64,000 bases of DNA from Tubulanus polymorphus (GCF_964204645.1 NC_134030.1:7004278-7068277), one strand, 5' to 3'; numbered from the stretch's first letter, positions 12,580 through 27,164 are shown. The notes: a model not told the origin generated them from the letters alone. Translations and numbers: made by a program.

Positions 12580-14873
12580 CTAGCAATTAACTTGCTTCTT
12601 TGCGTACTTGAACGGATCTGCGTCGGGAGTCTGAAATGAAAGAAATTTGTATTTCAGTAAGACATCTCAAAAAAATCGATACTTTGGAAGATGAAGCCTT
12701 ACCATTCGGTTGTTTGGACTGAAGTGAAAATGCTTGTTAAATCTTGCTGAATGAAGAATTGTCGATAGTTCTGAATCAACTTCCTTTGCCTCACCCGTCT
12801 GAAAAAAAATTATACATCAATGAAATGTGTGCTTTGTGGCCATGAAAACTAAATTAACGAAGCAGAATCAACTGTTCTTTGAGACTCATCGCACTAGTAT
12901 GTATATCTGCTTACAACTGCTATCTGTGCCTAGTGCTTTCAATTCTCTAATTTTTAAAACATATATTTCAACTTCGTTTTCGTCTATTCAGGAAAACATC
13001 AAGTGCAGTGGTATCAAAGGCCGACATACTATGAATTTTGTCGCGTGATCCATCAAACATGCATCCTGACAACCTTCTATTTTGCCATCGTAAGTTACTA
13101 CGCATTCCGCTTCACGGTTACGAGGCAATTTAAAGAGACGATACGTCGCTGAAACATATCCCGCTGAACCCAGTTCTTTCTTTACGTCCTCGTCTGCAAT
13201 TTCAACTTCGCTGGCAGTTATAAGACGCGGGCTACTGAACCCGCATTCGATAGCAATTTCAATCATATTTTTCCAATAAAGAGCACCTCCGATACCTTCG
13301 CCTGTGAAAAACAAAATTAGATTTTACGAAGCAAACTAGTAAAAACTGTTTTACAAAGATGGGATAGGATTATGATTTTCAGCCTACCCCAAAGGACTTT
13401 ATTATTCCTTATATGAAGGGGTATCTCTTGGTTGCAGTACATATCGCTGAAGTAAATCTCACCACCGGGCTGAAACAAAATTACAAATATCTATTCCTAT
13501 AAAGCATATTCATCGGTTGTTTTGTAATCTATAGATAACAAAACCGTGTTACTCGCTCTCAAAGCAAGTATATCAACCGAACTTTTTTAACGTAAAGTTT
13601 AATCCGATCAATACCTTCAGAGCATTGAATGCTTCTCGACATACAACCCTCTTATCCGACGACAGATTAACAACGCAGTTAGATCTAAAATGGTACGCGT
13701 GAACAATATGTTTGTAGTTTCTTTCTCATAATGTGATATATAATATCAGATTGATTTACATAATACTTACACTATTATGTCATACGAATTTTGTTCAATC
13801 CCAACTTCTCCCAGATTTTCGATAAAGGCTTTCACAAATCTGACATTAGGTTTGCTGTAGCCGAATTTTTCGGTGTGCCATGATACGTATTTGTTTGCTA
13901 CTTGCAGCTGGAAAAAATATACAACTGCTATAGTCATCAAAATCGTTACAGCATATTTGAAAATTATTTGTACAAAACAAGAAAATAATTCAGCTCTCCC
14001 GATGGCCTGAATCAACAAATCTAAAAAATCCATTCTGCGCATAGATAGTTTCATCACAGATCAAGCGTTGTATTTATCAAAATTCACTCACCAATTCATC
14101 GGTCATGTCAACGCCAGTGACATGCCCATTTTCACCGACCAGCTTACTGAGCGCGTAACAATCTCTACCGCTTCCGCATCCTAAATCTAGCACCGAGGCA
14201 CCTGTCAGACATTCCGGGAATACTAAACCACACCCGAAAAATCTAAAACAAATATAAAAAAATAAATCAATTTTGTGTGCATATTTAACATATATGATAG
14301 GACCGACGGAGCAATCCAACCTGCCGACCTTGATCACTCCCACCTCCCTGATCGGACCAATTATTTCCCAAATCAGTTCCATCACCAAATGTGTCCACTC
14401 AAATAGAGATTCTCTACTGTATGGTTCAAATGCCGGGAAAATGAATCCCTGAAGAACGAATTTAAAAGTTTTTGCATGGTGGTGGAGGTTCCTAGACCGC
14501 ACTTCCGGCGCTCTCTGGCGACACCTCCGACCTTTTGACAAATTTCCACTAATCCCCTATAGTCATACGTACCAATCGCAAACTGCTTCCGCCGGTCCTG
14601 CCGCGTAGACGCAGTCAGATCAAGATTTTTTTTTCTATTTATACATGTCGGGCCTGCCAAAAGGAGTTCCCCATAGTGCCAGTTATCACAAAAATAATTG
14701 ACTTACCGAGACGCCACATCATCGTGTACCAGTTTCAACGCCTCCAGTATATGGGGTGGCTGTTTCCTACGTGCGATTTTACACACATTTGTCTTAAGAT
14801 CATCCGACTTCGATAATGTCTTTCCGTAATATTCGCGCACATTTTCAACTATGCTTCCATCCGTTGACGCCAT
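12580..14873 (-). CDS. AS3MT-like: AS3MT-type (arsenite) SAM-dependent methyltransferase homologue
   Basis: Eight exons on the minus strand, phases consistent: 14873-14707, 14242-14092, 13907-13771, 13684-13615, 13469-13388, 13301-13030, 12798-12703 and 12630-12580; 341 residues. The AS3MT backbone is clear: VREYYGKTL near the start, VLDLGCGSGRDCYALSKLVG (SAM-binding motif I), GHVTGVDMTDE, YDIIVSNCVVNL, PGGEIYFSDMY, NKVLWGEGIGGALYW and YVSATYRLFKL. In the family the enzyme methylates arsenite and methylarsonous acid, using cysteine thiolates to hold As(III). Cys31 and Cys155 (human 32 and 156) are kept, but the human Cys61 position is Ala71 and the Cys206 position is Gly205. The protein ends in Cys. 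It could be a methyltransferase with altered arsenic chemistry or another substrate. The start ATG at 14873 is the first in frame, and a clean GTAAGT donor follows exon 1. Confidence 0.88.
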
Positions 14874-16372
14874 CTTCTCCGGGAAAGGAGCCGCGACGTC
14901 GCTACAATGCAGCCAATCATGAAACTATGTCCCACCGACGGAAAGTTTTATCTTCATGATAATGACGATTGTGCGTACGTCAGACAATCAGTATCATTAT
15001 TATTTTTTTAACCTTAAAATAGGGTTGACCTTGTTTTTATTTGATTGGTAGATTTCGTTTGATTTTTTTTGTTTGGTGTCCTTTACAAACCCACCACACC
15101 TGTCGGGAGCGAAATTATTACCGGCGGGAAAATACGAAAAACATATAACAACATTCGATGCGTCCTGGTTTTTGTATTTTTAAAGTGATGCATACGGAAT
15201 GTGGAACGGCGCGGATAACAACTTTCGCAACGATAAAAACGACCTGGTTTGATGAGATAGGCCTAAATACTATAACTCTGAGTCAAATCTGAACTCTTCT
15301 TACAACTGCGGAACTGGGTCCCGTGGATTCAAGGGTCAGAGCCTAAAAGATGTCGTTCCAAACGAAAAGATTATTTTGTTCTCACGAAAAAAGATACTTA
15401 TTTTTCATCATGTGACCGGATTTCGATACTCGAAAAACGCCTAATGAAAAACACCGAATCGGAAAACGCATAATGCCTAATTCCTAGAAAATGACCTAAT
15501 TTCGTTACTGTACTATCTACTGATCCAACTCAATTAAGATTTAAGTCCAAAAGTGGTCTTAAATCTTAAGACTGGTCTCAGGTTGTTAGATTGGCTATAG
15601 AACTAAGTTGGTCCTAGACTGGTCTAAAGTCTAAGCCATGACTGTGCAACCGGCCCCAGGCCTATGTGGAGTGAATTCACGATCAAAGAACTGAAGTGGA
15701 GTGCACATTGATCGCCGGAAATATTTTCACATGAGAATTATATTAATTCAAAATGACACGGCGTTGTTATTCAAATGGCAATTAGAGAGAAATATCAAAC
15801 ATGACATTTCTAATCACGATGTATGTACATTTTCCGATATTCAGTACGGATTTTATATGCCATATGTCATTCATAAATCGGACTACAATTAAATGTCGAG
15901 TGCGAAACACTTGATTTCAGTTCTCATGATTATTTTTCCATTAAAAAAACCAAATTGCAGATGTTTTTCGTAATTCAATTTGTAAGCTTACAGAAGAGCA
16001 CTTGATTCAATCTCTTATCATTGATCTTGAGCGAAGCCTATTATACCCGCCGTGAATGAGAACAAATACGGTCCATTTGTCCTTGCAGTAAACTGTCGTC
16101 TCATTTTTCTAATTCGATATTTAGACCTAGGCACTCATCGAGTTGCACGCAAGTAAAAAAGCACTCAATGCAGATGTTGTTGGATAAAATCAATCTGTAA
16201 TCTGACAGGAGAGCACTTGATTTGATTTCTCGGGATTGATCTTGAGTGAATTCTATTATACGCACAGAAAATCGTTTATCGCAAATAAGCATAAATACTC
16301 TTCATTTGTTGTTGAAGTTATCATTTTTCTGATTCGACATTAGACCAAGGCACTCATCGAGTTATTCGCAAG
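14874..16372. other. Intergenic region between divergent genes
   Basis: Separates the minus-strand methyltransferase start from the plus-strand vWFD gene start, so both promoters should lie here. 15280-15660 resembles the GGTCTTAA / AACTCAATT fold-back repeats seen elsewhere in the window. 15082-15113 shares CCTTTACAAACCC..CACAC.TGTCGG with 63753-63784. No protein gene seen. Confidence 0.45.
15975..16371 (+). repeat. Tandem duplication (about 220 bp) upstream of the vWFD gene
   Basis: Blocks GAGCACTTGATT, ATTGATCTTGAG, TATTATAC, CATTTTTCT.ATTCGA and GCACTCATCGAGTT occur in the same order at about 15990-16150 and 16210-16370. The second copy runs directly into the first coding exon (ATG 16373). 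A weaker third copy may begin near 15890. Confidence 0.65.
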
Positions 16373-18977
<2,605 letters not shown>

Positions 18978-20399
18978 ATGTTAAACGGCCCGTGCCCAGA
19001 ATTTTGTGTAGGGGGCAATTCTATATAAAGAAAAAGGGTACTTTGCGATGGGGTATACTTTCCTATTGAATAAGGACAGATCTTAAATCTGCAGTGCCTG
19101 AGAAACTAAATAAATCATTTGAGAATGGATACTTTTCAATTTCAAAAAAGAAAACATGAAAATTGTACCAAATTTCGAAAAATCTTGACCGAAGTTTTTT
19201 GACACAGACCTATTTTTTACGGGCACTTTGAAAAATTCAGTCCGTTCGTTCATATAAAATATATATTATCATTGCAGTTGATACATGCGAATAATCAGAA
19301 TGTTCCTTCGTTCAACGGTAGAGCGTCTGGTCTCATCTACGAGCAATCATATACTCCCGAAAGTGAGTGGATGGGCAGATACAATCTTAAAAGTTCCCAT
19401 TATAATAAACAGGAAACATGAACTTCGACAGTATATGATTCTTTTCTTGTTATTTGCATTTAAGTTTTTTTTACAGTCTCTTTTGATTTTAGTTGGATTA
19501 ATCTATTCATCACAGATGTTTTTTAAAGATAAGAATAGATGTTACGTAAATCAGGAAACGCCAAAAGAAATTAAATATTGATTATTTCCGTTTGCTTAAG
19601 ATGTAACGGTCGGTTAAATCCCTTAAACGACCGTTAAAGATAAACGGCTCGATGTAGGTGTAATCTCGCGTAACGACTCGTTCGAGATTCTACCAGACGT
19701 TAGGTTTAACGACTGGTTGAAATTGAACAACGTTTGAACTTTTCTTAGATACTTGAGTCTTCATTGTCTTTTCTTGGTGATTTGCAAGACGGTTCAAGCA
19801 CCAACTTAAAAGGATCACTGAGTAAATGGACAGACGCGAGGATTGCATCAACAAATTGATATCGGCAGGCTATGAAGTGCTTTCTTGGAAATTTACAGCA
19901 TTGAGATGTAGTTTCCATCAGGCAATACAAGGCCGTCGGAACAGGGGCGGCAGGGGCGGCCAAAGCCGCCCCACTTTTTTGCTTAGCAAAATTTTCCTCA
20001 AAAGCACGCTGTACCGCGTACAGCTCGTCCTTCTCTGTACTAGGTGGTTGGCCCACGACTTCTCATGCTTCTGTAAATGAGGCCGTGAAATGGCCCCAAA
20101 ACGCATCTCCGGCGATTGAATTTTCAAAATTTTTCTAGGGGAGGGCCCCCACACTCCCTTCAGAAACAAGCCTTGCCACGACGGCTCTGCAATAAAGATA
20201 AATTCTTGAAGAATCGTGTGCTTTTTTGTTGAAATTATCTACCTCTTTGTGCCCTTTCTGCTTTTTGGATCGATAAAAACGACTTCGTACCCGTTCTTGT
20301 TTTTTTCTGAATTGATTGACGAACGAAAACTGTGCTTTTTTCTTTAAAATTATCTGCCTTGTCTTGTGCATTTTTCTACTTTTGATTGACAGGGACGAC
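18978..20399. other. Intergenic, with vWFD 3' UTR and a GC-rich repeat fragment
   Basis: AATAAA at 19109-19114 is a candidate poly(A) signal for the vWFD gene. 19926-20190 contains GGGGCGGCAGGGGCGGCCAAAGCCGCCCC and a GGGGAGGGCCCCC run, unlike its AT-rich surroundings, and looks like a transposon remnant. No supported coding frame. Confidence 0.4.
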
Positions 20400-21452
20400 T
20401 ACAATTTCAATTTCAATTTCAATTTATTCATCATAAATCCAAAGTATAAGATTGTGAATGAAGAAAACAACAATAACAACAAACAGACAAAAACAAAAAT
20501 GTGTGACACAAAGATGTGCACTAACAGAAAAATAATAAAAGGAGAGAGAAGTAATACAATGTCTAACATATATATGTATACAATATTATTTAAGTGATAT
20601 TTACAAGCCCATGATATATGAATTTCGCAATATTTAAGAAGATTGGTTTATTGGGATTAGTAAAGGCCGAAAGAAAAGTGTCTAGGTTTAGATTTACAAT
20701 ATCATATTTAGTTCTTAAATTATCCTGCAGTTTACAATAAAAAAGAAAATGGGATTCATCGCCGACAGCGTTACAGTGAGGGCAAATACGATTTGGTTGA
20801 GCGATGCCGAGTCTCCTTCCTTTTTCAATTATAAGGTTATGACATGACATTCGAAGTTTTGCTACTGCTGATTTTAGAGAGTGGTCTTTTAAGAATAATA
20901 AATATGGTTCTAGCTGAAATTTAGATTTCATAGTTCTATAAAAGTTATACCGGCTGTGAGTTGGATCATTTATCTCTGAATTCCAAAAAATAAGAAAACC
21001 CTGCTGCATATATTTACATACAATTCTAGTTGATCTGGTTATATTTGGATTGTGCCCTAAATTTTTTTATACAAGAAACAAAATTAAAACGAGAGTCTCG
21101 GGACGAGGATTCATGCATATCTAACAAACAAAGATAGAGCAGGGAGTTTTGATTAATTTTCATGCAATTTAACCATTCACAGAAGATAAAATTATTTCAA
21201 TGAGTATGGGAAATTGGCCAAGATCTCCAAGGAGAGGTAGAATAGGTGATCTGTTATGGAGTCCAAGGATATGACGAAGGAAACGGTTAACTGTTTTATG
21301 CATTGAGCAAAGTTTGAAGATATCACCTATATTGTCTTTTATAGAACGATCATCTCCTTTATTTAGAGTTTTAATCAAAGGTGTGACTCCCCAAACTTCG
21401 CTACCATATGTAATAATAGGTTTGGTGAGACTGTTGAAAAGTTGCAGTTGTT
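20400..21452 (-). mobile_element. 5'-truncated, decayed LINE (3' end of ORF2)
   Basis: Read on the minus strand, the element ends in GAATAAATTG followed by AAATTG repeats (20401-20425), a microsatellite-like LINE tail. Upstream are two frames homologous to the C-terminal part of LINE ORF2. 21440-21169 encodes LTKPIITYGSEVWG and FLRHILGL, the post-RT thumb region. 21009-20590 contains KLRMSCHNLIIEKGRR and a C-terminal zinc-binding pattern, CPHCNAVGDESHFLFYC. Stops and frame shifts separate these pieces, and the RT core and endonuclease are missing. Inactive. Confidence 0.8.
20590..21009 (-). pseudogene. LINE ORF2 C-terminal fragment
   Basis: An open frame of 139 codons covering the distal ORF2 region with an R..NRxCxxC....DExHFLFxC zinc-finger-like pattern, usual in jockey/CR1-like ORF2 tails. 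It is cut off from the rest of ORF2 by stops near 21010-21170. Part of the element at 20400-21452. Confidence 0.75.
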
Positions 21453-22106
21453 GGATAATGCCTTAATTTCTAAAGCCAGGAATTTGCTCGACTACAAAGG
21501 GCATTTTCCCCAAAGGGGGGTTCGTCCGAACCCCTCGAACGCCCCCGCCCCGTAAGGGCCTGTTCCCTTCTATTAGTACACCGTGTAATAACGACCGAAA
21601 GACCCACGATGAGCCGACCCGGGTGCGGGCCGGGTGCCGCGACATATGATGCTAAAATGATTTTGAAGAAGATTTTTGAAGAAATTTTTTATAGGCGGAC
21701 CCCTGACTCAGAGATGAAAGTGGGGAATGGTTAAGACTATGATTTTAGACATCTAACACCATTGCACTCATGGTAGCACCCATAATCATTGATTAAATAG
21801 TCATGGAATTTTACTCGGGCACACACGCGTCACTCGGGCGCAGTCGCAAATTACGTTTTAGTCATTCAATGTATTAAGTGACTGACCCCTTTTTTCAAAA
21901 CAGGAACGATGATTTAAGTCAAATATGGACCGGGCGGTCGCCGAAACGCGGCAAGCGCACTAGTTATACGAAAACTGCAGCTCGAGTGTGACTTCAGTGA
22001 ACGTGTGAGACCGACGTATCGGCCAAATTTCAACATTTTCTTCAGTTTAAGAAATCAATGAAATTGAAACGAGCACTGCCGCTGGGCGGGCGACAGCTCC
22101 GAGTCG
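21453..22106. other. Intergenic, GC-rich repeat remnant
   Basis: 21480-21640 has GGGCATTTTCCCCAAAGGGGGG and CCCCCGCCCCG runs, distinct in base composition from the flanks and probably a transposon remnant. The rest shows nothing I can assign. Confidence 0.35.
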
Positions 22107-22272
22107 TCAAGTTCAAGTTCAAGTTCAAGTTCAAATTCAAATTGGGCTATGTACACAGGTCGAGAGAAAACAAACAATAAAATTTACAATTTTTTTTAAA
22201 CAAAGCACAATTATAAAAAAAGAGAGAGAGAACAATAGTTTTCAGTGTGGGCCAAGCAAAGCCTTTAGGGTA
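22107..22272 (-). mobile_element. LINE 3'-end fragment, same family as 31590-33640
   Basis: The tail GTTCAAGTTCAAGTTCAA (GAACTT-type repeats on the element strand) is followed by sequence nearly identical to 31625-31753, including GAGAAAACAAACAATAAAA, AAAGAGAGAGAGAACA and GTGTGGGCCAAGCAAAGCC. Only the 3' UTR and tail remain, a severe 5' truncation as expected for LINE retrotransposition. Confidence 0.88.
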
Positions 22273-23095
22273 CGACGCGCCTCAGGTCTGGTCGATCAGC
22301 AGTGCTCTTGGCCTGATCCGGTCCAGGTGTCATCCATAAATAATCATTAAAATATGATTCTGATTGAATAAGATATTTTTGCATTTTATCGATGTATTAT
22401 GCCAACTTTGGTTTTATAGGGTTCATGATCATACTTTTGATCATGCAATTTCGCGGCAATGAATAACAGGTATATACCGAGGTGGCGCTAGCGGGCGGAG
22501 AACGATTATCAAATGGTATTTGGCAACTAGCAACTAGTAACTAGCAACTGGCATGTCCCTCCAGGTCTTCCATATAATTCACTAAGCGCGATGACCTATC
22601 ACTGCTTATCTACCCTCGATCTATCGGCCACAAAAAACGTCTAAAAACAGGCGGCGCGAAATTCGGAGAGGAGTTGTTGAGGAGAATCAAGTAATTTATC
22701 TCCAGTGGCCTTATTAAAGTTCTACGATATTGTTCAGCTGGCTACTGGCGCGTGTTCTACTCGTCGGCCCTATTAGTATTATAAAGCTCTCGCTCAATCA
22801 ATGACAATGACAGTGTAAACCCATTCAACAATAGAGTCAAAGAGTCAAGAGACACAATTGCGGTATATTCACACGCCCTATTGAATACGTCACCGGCTGA
22901 CCACAGTATGTATTAAGCATAGGAAACCATTCAATCACCTCCGCTCTCTCACACTGTGCAGACATGCTTCCGTGGATTCTCCTGGCGATCCCTGGCGATC
23001 TTCGCTGCGCTCCTATTCCTGCTTCCTGAGGAACGACGTCTTTATGTTTTATGTGTTACTGTTCGTCTCCGTACTGTCCTGTACTGTTCTGTGTT

Positions 23096-23167
23096 AATTA
23101 ATCCGTTTTATTTTTCAGCTATTAACTCGTTCTATTTTTCAGCAATTAATCCGTTCTATATTTCAGG
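23096..23167 (+). repeat. 24-bp triplicate resembling splice-acceptor cassettes
   Basis: Three successive copies of ATTAAtcCGTTcTATTTTTCAG start at about 23097, 23120 and 23144. Each contains a branch-point-like TTAAT or TTAAC, a pyrimidine run and CAG. Directly upstream of the LINE fragment at 23212. Confidence 0.7.
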
Positions 23168-23211
23168 GCCGATTTCTCTCTCGATTTTTAATATTTTATG
23201 GAACAAAACTA

Positions 23212-23380
23212 ATATCCGAAAGCGTCGGCTCTCCTTCACCGGTCACGTGTCAAGAATGGCAGGTAAGAGTCGGCCAGGAAATGATGTCCCTACGTGCCCT
23301 CACACAGGGAATGCAAACTAGGACGACAATGCCTCACATCATTATCTGCCTACAGAGTGTACTGAGTGACGTCAATGACT
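23212..23380 (+). mobile_element. LINE fragment, left arm of an inverted repeat
   Basis: Encodes a degenerate ORF2 C-terminus on the plus strand (NKTNIRKRRLSFTGHVSRM), the RRLxFxGH region typical of several non-LTR elements. It matches the reverse complement of 23868-24045 along about 170 bp, including GAACAAAACTAAT.TCCGAAAGC, GGTCACGTG and CCCTACGTGCC. Broken by stops. Confidence 0.72.
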
Positions 23381-23439
23381 CTCGAATCTATCGGATTACT
23401 AGGGGTAAAAGATTGAGTGGTGTGATACTGGTCACCCTT

Positions 23440-23790
23440 CCGGCAGGACTGTAGTTGTGTTCCGGCAACTAGTTAACACTAGTTCTGGCCATTGGTAGCT
23501 TTGGTTTTCCGGCAGAACTTCTCTTCTGAGTTGTTCCGTCCGGCAACTAGTTAACTCTAGTTCTGGCCATTGTTGACCTTTGGTTTTCCGGCAGAATTTC
23601 TCTCCTGAGTTGTTCTCCGGCAACTAGTGTGACTCTAGTTCTGGCCATTGGTCGCTTTGGTTTTCCGGCAGAACTTCTCTCCTGAGTTGTTCTCCGGCAA
23701 CTAGTTAACTTTAGTTCTGGCCATTGTTGACCTTTGGTTTTCCGGGCACTTCTATTTGTTCTCGATCGGCAACTAGTTAACTCTAGTTCG
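23440..23790. repeat. 77-79 bp minisatellite, about 4.5 copies
   Basis: The anchor TTTGGTTTTCCGG recurs near 23501, 23580, 23657 and 23734. Each unit contains CCGGCAACTAGTTAAC, TAGTTCTGGCCATTG and CTCCTGAGTTGTT. It sits between the inverted LINE fragments. Confidence 0.9.
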
Positions 23791-23867
23791 ACTCAGTTAG
23801 CTCTACTCTCTTTTGTCTTTAGCAGAGGCAGATTTGTCAGTTATTGATGCCGCCTGGCACATCCTGT

Positions 23868-24045
23868 AGGTAGGTGATGAATTTGAGGTGTTGGAGCCCT
23901 GGTTTGCGTTCCCCACGCGAAGGCACGTAGGGATGAGTTTTCCTGGCTGACTCATCAACTGTCGTTCTAGGCACGTGACCTGCGAAGGAGAGCTGAAAAG
24001 CTTTCGGACATTAGTTTTGTTCCGTACCAGGTTTTCATCTCCGTT
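23868..24045 (-). mobile_element. LINE fragment, right arm of an inverted repeat
   Basis: Minus-strand counterpart of 23212-23380, from the same ORF2 C-terminal region. On the minus strand it reads RNKTNVRKLFSSPSQVT and is open from 24075 to 23803 as a chance frame. The two arms diverge by roughly 20-25 percent by eye. Confidence 0.72.
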
Positions 24046-24217
24046 CTCTCTTTTCTCTGATTTCAGGTTACCCATAAGAAGGCGATGACGAAGATACCAG
24101 GAAGACGACGAAGAAGAGATTCCAGAGATTCAACCGCCACCGGGATCTGACGACGGGTGCCAGTGAAGTTCGGCATCTCCATCCAATATCTAACAGCAAA
24201 TGACATCATTGGTTCCA

Positions 24218-24610
24218 AAATTTCCAATTGTGTACTTCGATTTTTCCAACAAATTCTGTAAATTTGATCACCGATCACACAACTATATCTGTACTTCGAT
24301 TTCCGAATTCAAAATCAAACCATTTCACTCTCGGCAGGTGTAATGGGTTTGTAGTAACTATCTACACCAAACACTGGAGTGTTTAAGATCTCCTAAGGCC
24401 TCCCCCTGAGTCCTCTCTCCTTTAACCCCCAATAATCATCATACTTCTGTCGTCTCTGATTTTTCTATTTCCAGGTCTGCTCGAACTCCGTCAACCCGAC
24501 ATCAAGGCACCGCCGAATTTCCAATTATGTACTTAGATTTTGAAAGAAGATTCTGTAAACTCGACCGCTGATCACACAACTATATCTGTACTTCGATTTC
24601 CGATTTAAAA
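24218..24610 (+). repeat. Direct repeat pair within the module region
   Basis: About 90 bp at 24218-24310 recurs at 24518-24608: TTTCCAATT.TGTACTT, ATTCTGTAAA, and then GATCACACAACTATATCTGT followed by ACTTCGATTTCCGA. The spacing is 300 bp. A second short pair, TTGTAAA.TTT.GGACTA...ACATGAA, occurs at about 24635 and 24703. Confidence 0.75.
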
Positions 24611-25689
24611 ACTTAGACAAAATTCTCTTTTACCTTGTAAACTTTCGGACTACATGAAAAAAAACCAAAGAATTGTATAAATTAGACAAAATTATTCAAC
24701 CTTGTAAATTTTTGGACTAATTTACATGAAGAAGACCAAATATTGTAAAATTACCTTCAACCTTGTGATATAGTTATTGCCAAAATCTCGACGGGGCCGA
24801 TTCAAATCAAACTCAAACAACCAACCCAAACAAACATAATGAACCCAGCAATCGTAAAAGGTAACATGAAATTATTACCATTAATTCTGGATGAAATATT
24901 TGTATTTACAGGATATCTTTGTTTTCTCATTTCAGCTACTGTCAATCCTATATGAAACTGCCGCGCTTGAGATCAACAACTCGTTTAAAATCTGCCGATT
25001 GGAGAACAGCGCACAGAAAAGGCCAATTTGAATCCAATTCCAACCGACCAACTTACGAGATCCTCACCGATAATGAACCCAGCAATCATAGAAGGTAACT
25101 TGATATACATGAAATTATGTTATATAATCTTATATAATGATACTGAATTGTTGTACCGACTGCTCCGTCATTACTGGATGTATAGCCCTGAAAATATGCC
25201 CGGTGGTAGATCTAGTCTTTTATCGCTTGGTTTCCATCGAAAATGTATTTTTGAATTTATGTGGTGGGCCATTTACCAAATTTTTGTAGTCTCTCCTACT
25301 GTTCACAGAGGGCGCATGGGTCTGCTGGCATAGCCACTGACTGAGACAGCCACTGTTGTCACAGTTGATACAGTACGAATTACTGCTGAGCCGGGTCATG
25401 AAACAGTTTTTCAAATGTAGCAGATGATAGAAAATGAAAAAGCAATGAACAACAAATTTGACTCATGAACCAACTTAGACAATCCTAGCCGATACTAAAC
25501 TCAGCATTGAAAGGTAGGCTGATTGACATTGAAAGTATTATGGTCAATGCTATATAAAGAGTTGTGTGAATACAGGATATTTTCTTTTTTTACTCGTTTC
25601 AGCTAAAAAATCACATCTATAAAAAAAAAGCTCAGCCTAAGATTAACTAGTCAAAAATGTTTTGAGTAGAATAGGGAACAGACGATTCC

Positions 25690-25821
25690 AACTTGAATTG
25701 AAATCATCAACTACCACAGAAGTCTAACTTGAATTGAAATCATCAACTATCACAGAAGTCCAACTTGAATTGAAATCATCAACTATCACAGAAGTCCAAC
25801 TTGAATTGAAATCATCAACTA
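25690..25821 (+). repeat. 36-bp tandem repeat, four copies
   Basis: AACTTGAATTGAAATCATCA starts at 25690, 25727, 25762 and 25798, followed by ACTAYCACAGAAGTCC. It lies inside one exon-like block (25603-25888) and explains that block's larger size. Confidence 0.9.
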
Positions 25822-26410
25822 CCACAACAAATTTAACTCATGAACCAACTTAGACAATCCTAGCCGATACTAAACTCAGCATTGAAAGGTAGGTTGATTG
25901 ACATTGAAAGTATTATGATTAATAAAGAATTGTGTGATTACCGGATATTTTTTTTCACTCCTTTCAGCCAAAAAATCACATCGATTAGAAAAAAGCTCAT
26001 ACTAAGATCAACTAACCATCTAGAATCTACCGATTAGAACAGTCAACAGAATGAGTCCAACTCGAATCGAACTCATACACCAACTGAGAACTCCTAGCCG
26101 ATACTAAACCCAGTTATCTTGAAAGGTAAATTGATTTACATGGAAATTTATTATAATTAATGCTATATGAAGATTTGTGACTTTTGTAAGATATTGTATG
26201 ATAATTGGATATCTTCTTTTACTCATTTTAGCCATAAAATCACATCTATAAGAAATAGCTCATACTAAGATCAACTAACCATCTAGAATCGAATGATTAA
26301 AGCAGCCAACAGAAGATTCCGACTTGAATTGAACTACATAGGCCTAGTAGTCCAGATGAGAAATTCAGCCAGCAGCGGTTTATCGCCCAATGATGGATTT
26401 CTTCTACAGT

Positions 26411-26625
26411 AGGTGGAGCACAGGCAATACGTGTCTTATAAACACTTATTCAGGAGCAGCAGAGACAATGCGTATCTTATAAACACTTATTCAGGAGCAG
26501 CACAGACAATGCGTGTCTTATAAACACTTATTCAGGAGCAGGAGAGACAATGCGTATCTTATAAACACTTACTCAGGAGCAGCACAGACAATGCGTATCT
26601 TATAAACACTTATTCAGGAGAGGCA
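26411..26625 (+). repeat. 41-bp minisatellite, five copies
   Basis: CAGGAGCA begins at 26451, 26492, 26533, 26574 and 26615, giving an exact 41-bp period. The unit contains GACAATGCGTATCTTATAAA followed by CACTTATT. Nearly identical copies imply recent expansion. Confidence 0.95.
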
Positions 26626-27164
26626 ACGTCAGTAGAATATGTAAAGTATTGATTTATTTTGAGCATTACCTTTTTACAAACCAGTCTGATGTGTAACATG
26701 GCTTCCAAAATGCGTCTTAAAATTCACTGTCTATTTGAAGAGGCGGAAAAAAAGAAATAGTTTTAATGTTGATTAATGAAAATTGAAGTTAGTTAATTAG
26801 GGCTCTGGGCCTCAGAAGGAACTATTCATATATTGATTAGGCAAAACGTTTTCAGTTTGTAAACAGATGAGTCATGTCCTTTGTAATTTGACAGAAAGTT
26901 CCTTCTGGGAGTCTCATAAAATCTACGCTCCATTAATTCATATTGTTGATAGCTTTCAACGTCTCGACTCGTAGGTCAGTTGAAATACACCTAAACTGAG
27001 ATATAGAACCGCAATGAAACTTCGCAATTCCTAATTCACTTTAATCCAATTATATCCAATCTGAATTAGTTGTACCAGTTTGTCACATGTTTGTTGTACT
27101 TGTAAATGTCAATGTGTCTTGTAAGCCATATTATTGGCTGGCTTGTCTATCGAGATGACACGTA

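Noticed and set aside
23803-24075. 90-codon minus-strand frame as a gene
   Set aside because: It matches the degenerate ORF2 C-terminal fragment found inverted at 23212-23380, so it is transposon debris.
25220-25414. 64-codon minus-strand frame in the module region
   Set aside because: Lies in a stretch that interrupts the repeated modules, with no homologue recognised and no conservation between module copies.
26411-26625. CRISPR-like regular repeats
   Set aside because: The repeats are contiguous 41-bp minisatellite units without unique spacers, in a eukaryotic genome.
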